DNA of 64,000 nucleotides, from positions 868,001 through 932,000 of the forward strand of contig JAEPNK010000002.1 of the NCBI GenBank assembly GCA_017643495.1, given 5' to 3'. The first letter of the stretch is position 1. Every line of letters begins with the position of its first letter. This stretch comes from Rhizobiaceae bacterium. GTDB lineage: Bacteria; Pseudomonadota; Alphaproteobacteria; Rhizobiales; Rhizobiaceae. The notes beneath the pieces were generated by a model. That model ran no database searches. It was not told where the DNA came from and saw only the letters and a list, made by a program, of their open reading frames with translations. The position numbers were made by a program, and so were the translations under genes. Positions 33,352-43,674 of this stretch are shown piece after piece.

Positions 33352-34182
33352 ATGCAACTCAAATTGACACGTCGGGAAATACTTGGAGCCGGTCTTGCCG
33401 GGACAGCGTGCGCCGCCCTGCCCGTGCCTGCATTTGCAGCCTCGTCCCGGTCTTTCGATTATGGGCCAAATGCACTCGACTGGTACCCGGCCCGAACCAC
33501 CTCCGGCAACGCTCCCATCCTTGTATTTGTTCATGGTGGAGCATGGGCTCTGGGCAATCGCGGCCAGGTAGGAAGCAAGGCCGATTATTATACCAGCCAG
33601 GGTTACAACTTCGCCTCGGTCAGCTACACGCTTTTTCCGGCGGCAAACGCCCAGACGCAGGCTCTTCAGGTCGGCACTGCCGTCAACTGGATACACCAGA
33701 ATGCCCGGCGCCTCGGTGGCGATCCTGATCGCATTGCCCTGATGGGACACTCAGCCGGTTGCCACCTTTCCTCCCTCGCAACCCTGACCGGCGCGGCAAC
33801 ACCGGTGAAAGCCCTGGTCTGCAATGACACCAGGGCTTACGACCTCGAGTTTCTTGCGAGAATGAATGGCGGAGCCCTGCCATTGCTTTATGCGCCTGCT
33901 TTTGCAAACCCTTCATACTGGTCTGCGTGGTCACCGATTTCCTATTCGGGCTTGCGTGACCAGCCGCCAACGCTCGTTGCATGGTCAGGCGGCAGTGGAA
34001 GAGACAAGGTCTCCAAACGCTTTGCAGATGCGCTTGAGTATGAAGGAACCGAGGTACACCGGTTTGACGGCAAGCGTCGGTACAATCACATTTCGATAAA
34101 CAGCCGCATGGGCCGTAGCAGGGACCGTCTTACCAAATCGGTAGACCGTTTTCTGGAAGATGTGTTGAACCGTACCGCCTGA
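33352..34182 (+). CDS. Exported alpha/beta hydrolase (Tat-type signal)
   Basis: A 276-residue hydrolase of the BD-FAE / esterase-lipase type. The N-terminus has a twin-arginine motif (TRREILGAG, residues 6-14) and a hydrophobic stretch ending in PAFAA, so export by Tat is likely. The oxyanion loop is VHGGAW (about 60-65), the nucleophile is in GHSAG (about 132-136), and the C-terminal histidine is in YNHISI. Kynurenine formamidase-like enzymes share this fold, but the substrate is not evident. The frame extends upstream to 33286, but the ATG at 33352 gives the clean signal peptide. A CtrA-type site precedes it. It converges on the lytic transglycosylase gene. Confidence 0.85.
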   Translation: MQLKLTRREILGAGLAGTACAALPVPAFAASSRSFDYGPNALDWYPARTTSGNAPILVFVHGGAWALGNRGQVGSKADYYTSQGYNFASVSYTLFPAANAQTQALQVGTAVNWIHQNARRLGGDPDRIALMGHSAGCHLSSLATLTGAATPVKALVCNDTRAYDLEFLARMNGGALPLLYAPAFANPSYWSAWSPISYSGLRDQPPTLVAWSGGSGRDKVSKRFADALEYEGTEVHRFDGKRRYNHISINSRMGRSRDRLTKSVDRFLEDVLNRTA

Positions 34183-34214
34183 TAACAAACTGGCGGCACG
34201 GCAATTTTTCAAAA

Positions 34215-35120
34215 TCAGATAATCTGCTGCACCTTGCGGCAATACCTTGCGCTAATCGGGTTGGAGCGCTTGGCATAATGGCCTGCATTGTACTTGAGGA
34301 TCGTTCCGCAGGTTGTACCACCGGAAAGCTGGTGCGCACGACCGAGATATTTCATCCCCCAATAAAGGTTGGTCGCAGGATCATAAAGTGATTTTGCTGA
34401 ACCGCTGTATCCCATGCCCCTGGCAGTCGCCAGCTTGATCTGCATCAGGCCAATTTCACCGGCAGACCCGGTCACATTCGGGCGAAAACTGCTCTCTACC
34501 TGAACAACAGCCCGTGCAAGATTGTAGGGAACACCATGTTCGGCAGCATATTTGGCAATCAGGTTGCCGTAACTTCCCTTTGCAGCAACCTTGGGTTTGG
34601 AAACCTTCTTGGCGCGCTTGTTGTCCGACTTGTCATTCTTTTCAAGCTTTTCCTTGAAAGCCGCTATCCGGGCTTCGCGTTTTTCCCGAAGCTTTTCGAA
34701 GAATGACTTTCCGGAAGTGTCTTCTTCCTGGGCACCTCGGTGGCTTGAAATGCCTTCCTGCACACCGGCAGTAGCGCTGCGCCGAATGCCTCTTTCATTC
34801 TTGTGACGATAGCTTGCCGCTTTGATCTTCTTTTTCTGTTCGCGTTGTGAAACAGCCTCCGAGGCTTTGGTCTTTCTTTCCTCGGCACGCTCTTCGCGCT
34901 TTTCTTTCAACTCCGCCCGTCGCTCTTCAAGGCGCTTCATGTTTTCTTCATAAAGCTGTTTCCAGGTCGAAACAGAACCGTCGTCCTTCTTGTTCGCAGT
35001 GGCCTGCTTGTTTTCTGCGGAACTTTTTGTTGCTGCGTGAATTGGTGATGTGAAAACTGTCGAAGACACGGCAAACATCAGCGCAGCCGTGACACCCGCA
35101 CGAATAAAAATACGTGGCAT
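34215..35120 (-). CDS. Lytic transglycosylase with charged spacer
   Basis: A 301-residue secreted SLT-family lytic transglycosylase cleaving peptidoglycan glycan strands. The signal peptide is about residues 1-29. A long, extremely charged Lys/Arg/Glu-rich segment (about 48-176) is predicted coiled coil or disordered. The catalytic domain (about 185-301) has the glutamate in VQVESSF (about E209), GEIGLMQI, a YDPATNLYWGMKYL segment and LKYNAGHY. The ATG at 35120 follows AAGGGG; in-frame starts upstream lack a good site. It is convergent with the hydrolase. The charged spacer is much longer than in minimal family members. Confidence 0.9.
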   Translation of the reverse strand: MPRIFIRAGVTAALMFAVSSTVFTSPIHAATKSSAENKQATANKKDDGSVSTWKQLYEENMKRLEERRAELKEKREERAEERKTKASEAVSQREQKKKIKAASYRHKNERGIRRSATAGVQEGISSHRGAQEEDTSGKSFFEKLREKREARIAAFKEKLEKNDKSDNKRAKKVSKPKVAAKGSYGNLIAKYAAEHGVPYNLARAVVQVESSFRPNVTGSAGEIGLMQIKLATARGMGYSGSAKSLYDPATNLYWGMKYLGRAHQLSGGTTCGTILKYNAGHYAKRSNPISARYCRKVQQII

Positions 35121-35189
35121 AATGAAACCCCTTTGAATCATTTGCATCGCAAATAAATGCATTGTTGGTAAAACACGTCACCGCAGGCG

Positions 35190-35293
35190 GGTAACTCACG
35201 TTACCGGCCCGGTGTCGGTTGGGCTGCGAAATGGCGGAAGAAATGGGTTTGAGTGTGACCCGTAAAGTCAAGTTTTGTTACGTTTGGTAACAA
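35190..35293. repeat. Two GTTAC/GTAAC inverted repeats upstream of the transglycosylase gene
   Basis: GGTAAC-TCAC-GTTACC lies at 35190-35205 and TTGTTAC-N5-GTAACAA at 35275-35293, in the gap between the amidase stop and the transglycosylase start. Neither has a T-tract on the relevant strand. They are candidate operators for the transglycosylase promoter; similar GTTACC elements precede lpxC and the gene at 51619. Confidence 0.4.
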
Positions 35294-35306
35294 GCTGCCC
35301 CTAGTC

Positions 35307-36059
35307 TCATGGGAGTGCTCTCAACAACCGGTCGAGCGTTGCGATGGTTGCACCATCTGCAATACCGTCTACCTTCTCCTGCCGGAAATGCTGCTGGAAT
35401 GCATAAATGCAATCATGGGTAGCCTGATCGTAATTGCCGCTGATCTCCACTCCATACCCGTAAAAAGAAAGCATGGCCTGCAAGGCTGCGACAGGCTCGC
35501 CATTATCCCCGATCTGGAAAAACCCGTTGAATACGGCAGGTGCCGGGGATACCCACAAGCCGACGCCATTTTCATGAAGTTGCTGCCAGGGAAACTTTTC
35601 TCCCGGGTCCAGCTTTCTTCCCGGCGCAACATCCGAATGTCCCAGCACATGTTGGGCCGGTATGTGATGCCGCTCGATAATATCCTTTGACAGGGCTATG
35701 ACTGCACTGATCTGTGGCCCTGGAAAGTCCTGGTAATTTTCACCATGTCCCTGATTGACGATCTCGATACCGATTGATCGCGAATTGATGTCTGCAATGC
35801 CTTGCCAGGAGGACTTCCCGGCATGCCAGGCCCGTTTGTCTTCGGCGACCATCTGAACGACGGCTCCATCCTCATGGACAAGATAGTGACACGACACGCC
35901 GCTGTCTTCCCTGCACAACCAGTCTTCAGCCGCCTCACCATTTTCCATTCCGGTATAATGAAGAAGCAGAAGGTCTGTGGAATATCCTTCCCTGCGCTCA
36001 CCGAAATTGACCGCTTCGCGGATATCACACGGGCACTTCGTATCAGGTTTGAAAATCAA
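35307..36059 (-). CDS. N-acetylmuramoyl-L-alanine amidase (AmpD/AmiD-like)
   Basis: A 250-residue Amidase_2 enzyme that cuts the bond between MurNAc and the stem peptide. The zinc ligands are the histidine of LLLHYTGM, another in the RAWHAG segment and the histidine of LGHSDVAPGRKLDPG. A PG_binding_1 domain fills the C-terminus (about residues 180-245). No signal peptide is visible, so a cytoplasmic recycling role like AmpD, or non-classical export, is possible. The start is likely the TTG at 36059, which overlaps the upstream stop (TTGA) and has GGAGAGAGG at good spacing; an ATG at 36089 is the alternative. It is coupled to the TerB/J-domain gene. Confidence 0.88.
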   Translation of the reverse strand: MIFKPDTKCPCDIREAVNFGERREGYSTDLLLLHYTGMENGEAAEDWLCREDSGVSCHYLVHEDGAVVQMVAEDKRAWHAGKSSWQGIADINSRSIGIEIVNQGHGENYQDFPGPQISAVIALSKDIIERHHIPAQHVLGHSDVAPGRKLDPGEKFPWQQLHENGVGLWVSPAPAVFNGFFQIGDNGEPVAALQAMLSFYGYGVEISGNYDQATHDCIYAFQQHFRQEKVDGIADGATIATLDRLLRALP

Positions 36060-36754
36060 AAGCCTCTCTCCACACTTACAGCATGCCATGCCTTGTTGAT
36101 CTCCGCCATGCGGCCATTCGCGATCGCAATGAACTCCGGCGGCAGCCCCCGCGCCATGAAACGGTCCGGATGATTTTCGGCAACCAGTTTCCGGTAGTGT
36201 TTTTTGAGACGGCCATCATCCCAGACCGGGTCCGCTTCAAGCAGGACATACGGGTTCCCCCCTTCCGGCTCCATGTGCCGCAATCGGATACGCTCATAAT
36301 CACGACCGGCTATACCAAACGTGTTAGCCACCTGGTCCATGAAAACCATCTCGTCCTGATGATAAAGACCGTCCGCCTTGGCTATGTGGAACAGGCCGTT
36401 CATCACATCCTCGAGGGTACGCTGGTCATCCGGGAACAGGTTCTTGACCTTGCGGGCGTAGGATTCAAAACCCGCCACATCCTGACGCGCCAGATTATAC
36501 AGCCGGGATACGTTCTCGAACTCCTTTTCAGGAATGTGGAAAATCTGCCGGAAGGCACAAACCTCTTCTTCGGTTACGACACCGTCTGCCTTTGCCATCT
36601 TGGCTGACAAGGCAATCATGGCAACAGAAAAAGCAACCTGGCGCCGTGTTTCGGGATTTCCTTCAAAAACCGTCCGGACAGCTTCGATCACCGCCGAGAA
36701 GCCCTCGGTAGCAAGCCCGGATAGAAATTTCCCCAGTTCAGTCCAGATCGACAT
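36056..36754 (-). CDS. TerB/J-domain co-chaperone (DjlA-like)
   Basis: A 232-residue protein with a TerB-like helical domain (about residues 40-140: AMIALSAKMAKADGVVTEEEV and the repeated FHIAKADGLYHQDE) and a C-terminal J domain. The J domain has the HPD motif intact in AENHPDRFMARG, which stimulates DnaK ATPase. The architecture matches DjlA of alphaproteobacteria, although the membrane segment of E. coli DjlA is not obvious. The ATG at 36754 starts MSIWTELGKF. The frame continues upstream without a start of better context and would overlap the divergent EamA gene. Its stop overlaps the amidase start. Confidence 0.88.
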   Translation of the reverse strand: MSIWTELGKFLSGLATEGFSAVIEAVRTVFEGNPETRRQVAFSVAMIALSAKMAKADGVVTEEEVCAFRQIFHIPEKEFENVSRLYNLARQDVAGFESYARKVKNLFPDDQRTLEDVMNGLFHIAKADGLYHQDEMVFMDQVANTFGIAGRDYERIRLRHMEPEGGNPYVLLEADPVWDDGRLKKHYRKLVAENHPDRFMARGLPPEFIAIANGRMAEINKAWHAVSVERGF

Positions 36755-36836
36755 CAAACCATCCTTATTCGAATCCCTTTCTTGCGCAAAGCGAATATGG
36801 CTGGCAATGGTATTTGCCCCATGATAGCGAGTTTCC

Positions 36837-37736
36837 ATGACAAATCCTTCTGCCGGCATGCCTGCATCGTCCACCCGTTACAAGTTTGCCTATTTCCTTG
36901 GCTTTCTAGGCGTACTCGGATTCGGTGCAACATTGCCTGTGACCCGGCTTGCACTTGTTGACTTTTCCCCCGGATTTCTGACATTCGCCCGCGCCGTGGT
37001 TGCTGCCCTGATTGCGGTTCTTGCCCTGAAAATGGCGGGCAAACGCTGGCAACATGCAAATGACTGGCTGATTTTCATTGCCGGTATTCTTCTTATATTC
37101 GCGTTTCCCGGCTTCATGGCGATTGCCATGCAAACGGTACCTGCCTCGCATGGCGGGGTGGTTCTCGGTTTCCTGCCACTTGCCACAGCCGTGTTTGCAC
37201 GCCTGATCGCCCAAGAAAGACCCTCTGGCCCATTCTGGGTTCTCAGCATTACCGGATGTGTTGTCGTTATCACGTTTACTGCCCTGAAAACCGATGATCT
37301 GGGTCATTCAGGTATTTCCTCCGGCGACCTCTGGCTTGTTGCAGCCGGCGTTTCTGCCTCGGCCGGCTATGTGCTTTTCGGCAAGCTCTCCAGACATACC
37401 GCCGGATGGGAGATCATTTCCCGTTCGCTCGTCCTCAACATCCCCCTGATACTGGCCGGCACCTGGTGGTTCTACAAACCGGAATTTGCAGATGCAGGCC
37501 ACATCTCGATCATTGCCCTGCTCTATCTCGGTTCCGTTTCCATGTTTCTGGCTTTTTGTGCCTGGAATGTTGCCATGGCAATCGGGGGTATTGCCCGCAT
37601 CGGCCAGTTGCAATTGCTTCAAACCTTCGTGACACTTGCCGTATCGGCATTATTGCTTTCTGAAAAGATCGACATGGTCACTCTTGCAACTGCCGCAATC
37701 GTCACGGCAATCATAGCCCTGAGCCGCAAGAACTGA
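36837..37736 (+). CDS. EamA/DMT-family transporter
   Basis: A 299-residue inner-membrane protein with ten predicted helices arranged as two five-helix EamA repeats (first GFGATLPVTRLALVDFSP, second from about residue 160). Family members export amino acids, metabolites or drugs; the substrate cannot be told. It is divergent from the TerB/J-domain gene and ends seven bases from the convergent HerA-like gene. Confidence 0.88.
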   Translation: MTNPSAGMPASSTRYKFAYFLGFLGVLGFGATLPVTRLALVDFSPGFLTFARAVVAALIAVLALKMAGKRWQHANDWLIFIAGILLIFAFPGFMAIAMQTVPASHGGVVLGFLPLATAVFARLIAQERPSGPFWVLSITGCVVVITFTALKTDDLGHSGISSGDLWLVAAGVSASAGYVLFGKLSRHTAGWEIISRSLVLNIPLILAGTWWFYKPEFADAGHISIIALLYLGSVSMFLAFCAWNVAMAIGGIARIGQLQLLQTFVTLAVSALLLSEKIDMVTLATAAIVTAIIALSRKN

Positions 37737-37743
37737 CAGGAGT

Positions 37744-39726
37744 TCAGCGCCTGCGGAAGCTGTTGATCAGATTGCGCGTGCTACCTTGTTTTGTAGGTGC
37801 CGGACCTGGTTGCGGCGGCGAAAGCATGGACGGTGCGTACACCATGGGCTGGCCACTTTGGCCCTGCGCTGTCTCGCCGGTTGTACGCTGAATATCCTTC
37901 GCAACCCCGGTTGTTCCGGAACTGCCAGAATAAACGGCATTCATGATTGCGTTGATTTCATCTCCGGGCTCTGCACCATTACCAAACGGCATCGGCGTAT
38001 CGGGCCGGGAGCTTCCCCCGCCACCTTCTCCGTAGACTTCCTGTCCGGCACGGCGGTCTTCCTGTCGCATTCTCCGCATCACGGTCGACAAGGATATCTC
38101 AAGGCCGTTCCGCACAGCTTCCTGCTGCTCATATATTCTTGATCCCGGAAGGTCCTTTGCAGCCATCGTCTCAAATGTCAGCCGCATGGGCGTATGAATT
38201 GCTTCACCGAAGGCTATGCATTCCCGGTTTGCAATCGAGGACAGAAATCCGATGGTACTTTTGGCACCGTTGGCAACAGCACCACGAATGATTTCCTGGT
38301 CTTTCTGGTTTCCCAGCCTCATGGCAAACAGTGTATTGCACTGTGACAGGATTGTCGGATCGAGTTCGCCCGGCCGCTGGCTGACAATACCCAGATACAC
38401 ACCGTATTTCCTGCCTTCCTTGGCAATCCTTGCTATTGCCTGGCGCGTTGGCCAGAACCCGGCTTCCCGGTTGGCAGGAATATAACGGTGTGCTTCTTCG
38501 CAGACCACAAGCGTCTGGATGCCGCCATCGCTGGACATGGCAAGTTCAAATGCCATGCGACACAGAACGGAAACAACGGAATTGACCACTTCGCTTGGAA
38601 GACCGGACATTTCCAGCACACAGATCGGTTTGTCATATTGGGGCACACGGAAAATATTGGACATCACCATTTCCATGACATCGCCACCAAGAGCGGAATC
38701 GAACATGAAACGGAACCGCGAATCCGTTGTGACACTTTCAAGCCTGTAAAGCAGGGATTTAAGGATCGGCTTTTCTGCCCGGTTGTCCAGCAATCCAAGG
38801 CGGTCATCGATCAGCTTGACAAGATCGGCGAGACGATAAGGAACCGGAGTGTCTGCCGTCAGGTTGTTTCGTCCCTTGCGCTTCTTGAGGCCGTTTCCAC
38901 CAGCTTCCATTTCCAGCCGGTAACGTTCCTTTGCCAAAGGTATCAGATCGCCAAGAATTTCAGTCTCGGCATCGAAACCGGACTGGCCGCGAAATATCAC
39001 TTCCGAAAGTTCGTCAAGCTTGAAGAGCCAGAAAGGGAGAACAAGGCTCTCCGCGTCAATTACCACCGAATCCTCCGGGAAAGCCGTTGCGAATTCATTA
39101 TGGGGATCGAGCATCAGAACACGTATGTCAGGGCGTGACTTGATGATCTTTCTCAAAACAAGTGTAACGGATGTGGACTTGCCGACGCCGGTTGTACCCA
39201 CAACCGCAAAATGCCGAGAAAGAAGGCGGTCGACATCGATCTTTGCATCAATCGTGCGGTCCTGTGTCAGATGGCCGACCTTGACCACCGAAGCACCTTC
39301 ATTCTTGTAGATGATACCCAGGTCTTCGGAACGTATCCGGTGCGCAATGCAACCCATTTTGGGATAGGAAGAAATGCCGCTGCTGAACTGGCCGGTACTT
39401 CCGTCAGCCTGGGAAACAATTTCACCGACAAGTTCAAGCGTGACATTAACGCGGTTTGATCCTGAGCGGTTCCAGTTGGCCTCCATGACATCCACGGAAC
39501 ATGTCAGCCCGACAACCCTGTTCTCCCCAACCTGAATGGTAACAAGTTGCCCGACAGCCCAGTAGTTCTGTGCCTCTGCATCCTCGTCACAGACATCTGC
39601 AGCGATGATGGCATGTTCCCCGTCACACTGTACCACATACGCACAAGTCCGTTTGCGTGCATCTGACAGGCCCGTTCTGGACAAGGGGTGTTGCTCGATT
39701 GTCTGGTGATCTTCCGGGTTCATCAT
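37744..39726 (-). CDS. HerA-like ATPase (DUF87)
   Basis: A 660-residue FtsK/HerA-superfamily ATPase. It has an N-terminal HAS-barrel-like region (to about residue 165), a Walker A GTTGVGKS (177-184), and a Walker B-like LVVCEEAHRYIP (about residue 400). An arginine-finger region and a Gly/Ser/Pro-rich C-terminal tail follow. HerA proteins form hexameric DNA translocases or helicases, in archaea with NurA nuclease and in bacteria often in defence. No nuclease or Sir2 partner is adjacent here, so its role is open. It is divergent from the oxoprolinase gene across a 279-base gap in which I see no distinctive site. Confidence 0.88.
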   Translation of the reverse strand: MMNPEDHQTIEQHPLSRTGLSDARKRTCAYVVQCDGEHAIIAADVCDEDAEAQNYWAVGQLVTIQVGENRVVGLTCSVDVMEANWNRSGSNRVNVTLELVGEIVSQADGSTGQFSSGISSYPKMGCIAHRIRSEDLGIIYKNEGASVVKVGHLTQDRTIDAKIDVDRLLSRHFAVVGTTGVGKSTSVTLVLRKIIKSRPDIRVLMLDPHNEFATAFPEDSVVIDAESLVLPFWLFKLDELSEVIFRGQSGFDAETEILGDLIPLAKERYRLEMEAGGNGLKKRKGRNNLTADTPVPYRLADLVKLIDDRLGLLDNRAEKPILKSLLYRLESVTTDSRFRFMFDSALGGDVMEMVMSNIFRVPQYDKPICVLEMSGLPSEVVNSVVSVLCRMAFELAMSSDGGIQTLVVCEEAHRYIPANREAGFWPTRQAIARIAKEGRKYGVYLGIVSQRPGELDPTILSQCNTLFAMRLGNQKDQEIIRGAVANGAKSTIGFLSSIANRECIAFGEAIHTPMRLTFETMAAKDLPGSRIYEQQEAVRNGLEISLSTVMRRMRQEDRRAGQEVYGEGGGGSSRPDTPMPFGNGAEPGDEINAIMNAVYSGSSGTTGVAKDIQRTTGETAQGQSGQPMVYAPSMLSPPQPGPAPTKQGSTRNLINSFRRR

Positions 39727-40005
39727 TTCGGCTGTTTCACACCATTTCCCGCATCATGTTGCGCTTTTCAGACTGGAAACGGGACTTTATTCCCGCCGTA
39801 TTCCGGTTTTCAGCCTTCCATTCTAGCTTTGCGCAATTAACGATGGGTGTCGGCTTATGGTTAACAATTGCCTTACCTCGTCTGAAAACCTGTCTTCATT
39901 ACCCGGAGTTGTTGCAAATACACCGTTTTTGGCAATACCGGGATTGAGTTGCCAATGCGCTGGCGATACGGTCGCCAAAACCGAACAGGAAAACTGGAGC
40001 AGCGA

Positions 40006-43000
40006 ATGAGCAAGTGGGATTTCTGGATAGATCGTGGCGGCACATTTACCGATATTGTCGGCCGCGCACCGGACGGTAGCCTGCATCCTCACAAACTCCT
40101 TTCAGAGAACCCGGAAGCTTATCGAGATGCCGCAATCCAGGGCATCCGGGACCTGCTTGGCATTGCCCGGGGAGAACCGATCCCGTCCGACAAGATCGGC
40201 GCAGTGAAAATGGGGACGACGGTTGCCACCAACGCCCTGCTGGAACGCAAGGGAGACCGTACCGCACTGCTGATTACCCGGGGTTTCGGTGACATGCTGA
40301 AAATCGGCTACCAGGCCCGCCCGGACATCTTCGCCAAGGAAATCCTCAAACCGGAACAACTCTACGAAACGGTAATCGAGGTCGAAGAACGTGTACTTGC
40401 TGATGGCACTGTGGAAAGCAAACCCGATCTTGAGGTGCTGAAGAGCCGCCTTGAGGCAACAAAGTCTTCGGGAATTGACAGTATCGCCATCGCATTCATT
40501 CATGCCTGGAAGTATCCCGAACACGAAGCGGGAGTTGCGGAAATAGCCCGCAGCATGGGATTTGGCCAGGTATCCGTCAGTCATGAAGTTTCTCCGCTGG
40601 TCAAGCTTATCGGGCGTGGCGACACAACCGTCGTCGATGCATATCTTTCTCCGATACTGGCCCGCTATGTGGAACAGGTATCGTCAGAACTTGGCGTCAA
40701 GGACATGGACCCTTCAAGCGGAGGCCCGAAACTGAGCTTCATGATGTCGTCAGGCGGATTGACCGCTGCCGATTTGTTCCAGGGAAAGGATGCAATTCTG
40801 TCAGGACCGGCGGGTGGCGTGGTAGGTGCTGTGGAAACCTCACGCCTTGCCGGCTTTGAAAAAATGATCGGCTTCGACATGGGCGGCACCTCAACCGACG
40901 TCTCCCACTTTGACGGGGAACTGGAAAGGGCTTTTGAAACCGAGGTCGCCGGAGTTCGCATGCGCGCACCGATGATGCGTATTCATACGGTCGCTGCAGG
41001 GGGTGGTTCAGTACTGGAATTCAAGGATGGCCGATTCCAGGCCGGCCCGGATTCCGCAGGCGCCAATCCCGGCCCGGCCTGTTACCGACGGGGTGGTCCC
41101 CTTGCCGTGACAGACGCAAACGTCATGACGGGAAAACTGCCGCCCGAGTTCTTTCCTGCCATCTTTGGCCCCAACCAGGACCAAACACTCGATACTGATG
41201 TTGTGCGCCAGAAGTTTTCCGAACTCGCCTCGCAGGCCGGAAGCACGGCCGAGGAGGTTGCGGACGGCTTCCTCAAGATCGCGGTTGAAAACATGGCCAA
41301 CGCGATCAAAAAAATTTCGGTGCAGAGAGGCTATGATGTAACCGAATATGCCTTGAACTGCTTTGGCGGCGCCGGCGGACAGCATGCTTGTGCCGTTGCC
41401 GATGCGCTTGGCATGAAAAAGGTGCTCGTTCACCCGTTTTCCGGCATTCTTTCCGCATATGGCATGGGACTCGCGCAGGTTCGTGCCTCGCGTCAGCAAG
41501 CGCTGATCAAGAAACTCGACAAGCAGGTACACGGCAATATCAGGGAGCTTGCAGAAACCCTGCAAGAAGAAACCGAAGCCGAACTGGCAAGCCAGGGAGT
41601 ACCTGCCCCGGACATCATTTCCCACATCCGCGTGCACATTCGCTACGATGGAACAGACCTGGCGCTGCCCATAGATTTTGACGATGTTACAGCCATGCAA
41701 TCGGGCTTTGAGCAACAGCACCGCAAGCAGTTCGGCTTTGCCTTTGAAAACAAGTCGCTCATTGTGGAAGCTGTTGAAGTGGAATCGGTTGGTGCCGGTG
41801 CCGGGATAGATGAACAGGAAGCATCACTCGATGAGCTGGTCCATGAAGCGGACCAGCAAACAAGGTTCTTTTCAGGTGGCGAATGGCATGACGCAGGTAT
41901 CCATTTCCGGGAAAACCTGAACCCGGGCAATGAGGTGAAAGGTCCTGCTCTTATCATCGAGCCTCACCAGACGATTGTGGTTGAGCCCGGATGGAACGCG
42001 GACATAAACGCACTTGGCCATATTGTTCTTAGCCGTGTCGAAGCAATGGCAAGGCAGGACGCGATTGGTACAAGTGCTGATCCGGTAATGCTGGAAGTGT
42101 TCAACAATCTCTTCATGTCAATTGCCGAACAGATGGGCGTAACCCTGCAAAACACATCCTATTCGGTAAACATGAAGGAGCGGCTTGACTTCTCATGTGC
42201 AGTATTTGCCGCCGACGGTTCGCTGGTGGCAAACGCACCCCATATGCCGGTTCACCTAGGTTCCATGGACCGTTCGGTCGAAAGCGTCATCAAGCTGAAT
42301 CAGGGCAATATCCACCCCGGCGATGTGTTCATACTCAATGCCCCCTACAATGGCGGTACCCACTTGCCGGACATCAATGTGGTAACCCCTGTCTTTGACG
42401 ATGATGAAAAGGATATCCTGTTCTACGTTGCTGCTCGCGGACACCATGCAGATGTTGGCGGCATGGCTCCGGGCAGTGCCACGCCATTGGCCACCCATGT
42501 CGATGAGGAAGGCGTGCTGATTGACAATTTCAAACTGGTCAATCGCGGGATCATTGATGAGGAAGGCATGCGCAAGATCCTCACCGATCACCCTTGGCCC
42601 TGCCGGAACCCGGATGAGAACATGGCGGATATCCGCGCCCAGATCGCTTCCAACGAAAAAGGTGTTCAGGAGCTCCGCAAAATGGTCTCCCATTTCACCC
42701 TGCCGGTTGTCCAGGCATACATGAAGCATGTTCAGGACAATGCCGAAGAGAGCGTGCGCAGGGTGATCGATGCGCTTTCCGATTGCGAATACACATACCA
42801 AACCGACAATGACCAGCACATTCATGTGAAGATCACGGTCAACCGCGACAAGCGTGAGGCCACGGTCGATTTCACAGGAACGTCGGATATCGCAAAAAAC
42901 AATTTCAATGCGCCCGAACCGGTTTGCCGTGCCGCAGTGCTTTACGTGTTCCGGTTGATGGTTGAAAGCGACATTCCGATGAATGCGGGATGCCTGAAAC

Positions 43001-43620
43001 CCATCAACATAGTGATACCGGATGGCTGCATGCTGCGCCCCCAATATCCTTCCGCAGTGATCGCCGGAAACACGGAAACCAGCCAGCATGTAACGAACTG
43101 CCTGTTGATGGCCCTCGGCGCCTTCGCCAACGCACCGGGAACCATGAACAATCTCACCTATGGCAACAAACGCTACCAGAACTATGAAACCATGTGTGGT
43201 GGCGCTCCAGCCGGTGTCATGAACAACGGCAAGGGCTTCAAGGGAGCGGATGCCGTTCATGTACACATGACAAACACAAGACTTACCGATCCGGAAGTTC
43301 TGGAAATGCGCTATCCGGTAGTTGTCGAGGAGTTTTCAATTCGTGAAGGCTCGGGAGGCGTTGGGAAATTCAACGGTGGCGCTGGCGTTACACGCAGCCT
43401 TCGTTTCCTTGAGGACATGACCTGTGCCATTCTTTCTTCATCACGCAAACACGCTCCAAAAGGTCTTGATGGCGGTGGTGACGGAGAAGTCGGATCAACG
43501 CTGGTGCGCAGGCTTGACGGTTCGACCGACACGCTGGCCCATTGTGAGCAGACAGAGGTAAAGGCTGGCGAAGCTGTCATTCTCAACACACCGGGCGCGG
43601 GAGGTTACGGCAAGCCGTGA
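40006..43620 (+). CDS. 5-oxoprolinase (hydantoinase A/B fusion)
   Basis: A 1204-residue protein that hydrolyses 5-oxo-L-proline to glutamate with ATP, with HyuA and HyuB parts in one chain. The N-terminal HyuA part (about residues 1-700) has [27 protein letters not shown] and [13 protein letters not shown] for nucleotide binding. The HyuB part (about 705-1204) starts near [19 protein letters not shown] and contains [11 protein letters not shown] and [12 protein letters not shown]. Its length matches full-length eukaryote-type oxoprolinases. The ATG at 40006 follows GGAGCAGCGA; an upstream in-frame ATG at 39949 is weaker. Related hydantoinases or acetone carboxylases are split genes, so oxoprolinase is favoured. 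Confidence 0.92.
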   Translation: MSKWDFWIDRGGTFTDIVGRAPDGSLHPHKLLSENPEAYRDAAIQGIRDLLGIARGEPIPSDKIGAVKMGTTVATNALLERKGDRTALLITRGFGDMLKIGYQARPDIFAKEILKPEQLYETVIEVEERVLADGTVESKPDLEVLKSRLEATKSSGIDSIAIAFIHAWKYPEHEAGVAEIARSMGFGQVSVSHEVSPLVKLIGRGDTTVVDAYLSPILARYVEQVSSELGVKDMDPSSGGPKLSFMMSSGGLTAADLFQGKDAILSGPAGGVVGAVETSRLAGFEKMIGFDMGGTSTDVSHFDGELERAFETEVAGVRMRAPMMRIHTVAAGGGSVLEFKDGRFQAGPDSAGANPGPACYRRGGPLAVTDANVMTGKLPPEFFPAIFGPNQDQTLDTDVVRQKFSELASQAGSTAEEVADGFLKIAVENMANAIKKISVQRGYDVTEYALNCFGGAGGQHACAVADALGMKKVLVHPFSGILSAYGMGLAQVRASRQQALIKKLDKQVHGNIRELAETLQEETEAELASQGVPAPDIISHIRVHIRYDGTDLALPIDFDDVTAMQSGFEQQHRKQFGFAFENKSLIVEAVEVESVGAGAGIDEQEASLDELVHEADQQTRFFSGGEWHDAGIHFRENLNPGNEVKGPALIIEPHQTIVVEPGWNADINALGHIVLSRVEAMARQDAIGTSADPVMLEVFNNLFMSIAEQMGVTLQNTSYSVNMKERLDFSCAVFAADGSLVANAPHMPVHLGSMDRSVESVIKLNQGNIHPGDVFILNAPYNGGTHLPDINVVTPVFDDDEKDILFYVAARGHHADVGGMAPGSATPLATHVDEEGVLIDNFKLVNRGIIDEEGMRKILTDHPWPCRNPDENMADIRAQIASNEKGVQELRKMVSHFTLPVVQAYMKHVQDNAEESVRRVIDALSDCEYTYQTDNDQHIHVKITVNRDKREATVDFTGTSDIAKNNFNAPEPVCRAAVLYVFRLMVESDIPMNAGCLKPINIVIPDGCMLRPQYPSAVIAGNTETSQHVTNCLLMALGAFANAPGTMNNLTYGNKRYQNYETMCGGAPAGVMNNGKGFKGADAVHVHMTNTRLTDPEVLEMRYPVVVEEFSIREGSGGVGKFNGGAGVTRSLRFLEDMTCAILSSSRKHAPKGLDGGGDGEVGSTLVRRLDGSTDTLAHCEQTEVKAGEAVILNTPGAGGYGKP

Positions 43621-43634
43621 TTGCCTTCGGGCAG
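43621..43634 (+). terminator. UUCG-loop hairpin after oxoprolinase gene
   Basis: Directly after the stop, TTGCC-TTCG-GGCAG forms a short stem capped by a stable UUCG tetraloop. No T-tract follows, so it may be an mRNA 3'-end stabiliser rather than a full intrinsic terminator. Confidence 0.35.
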
Positions 43635-43674
43635 TCATCCCGTGACATGAACCTTTTCAGGCAGGCTGGGCTGG

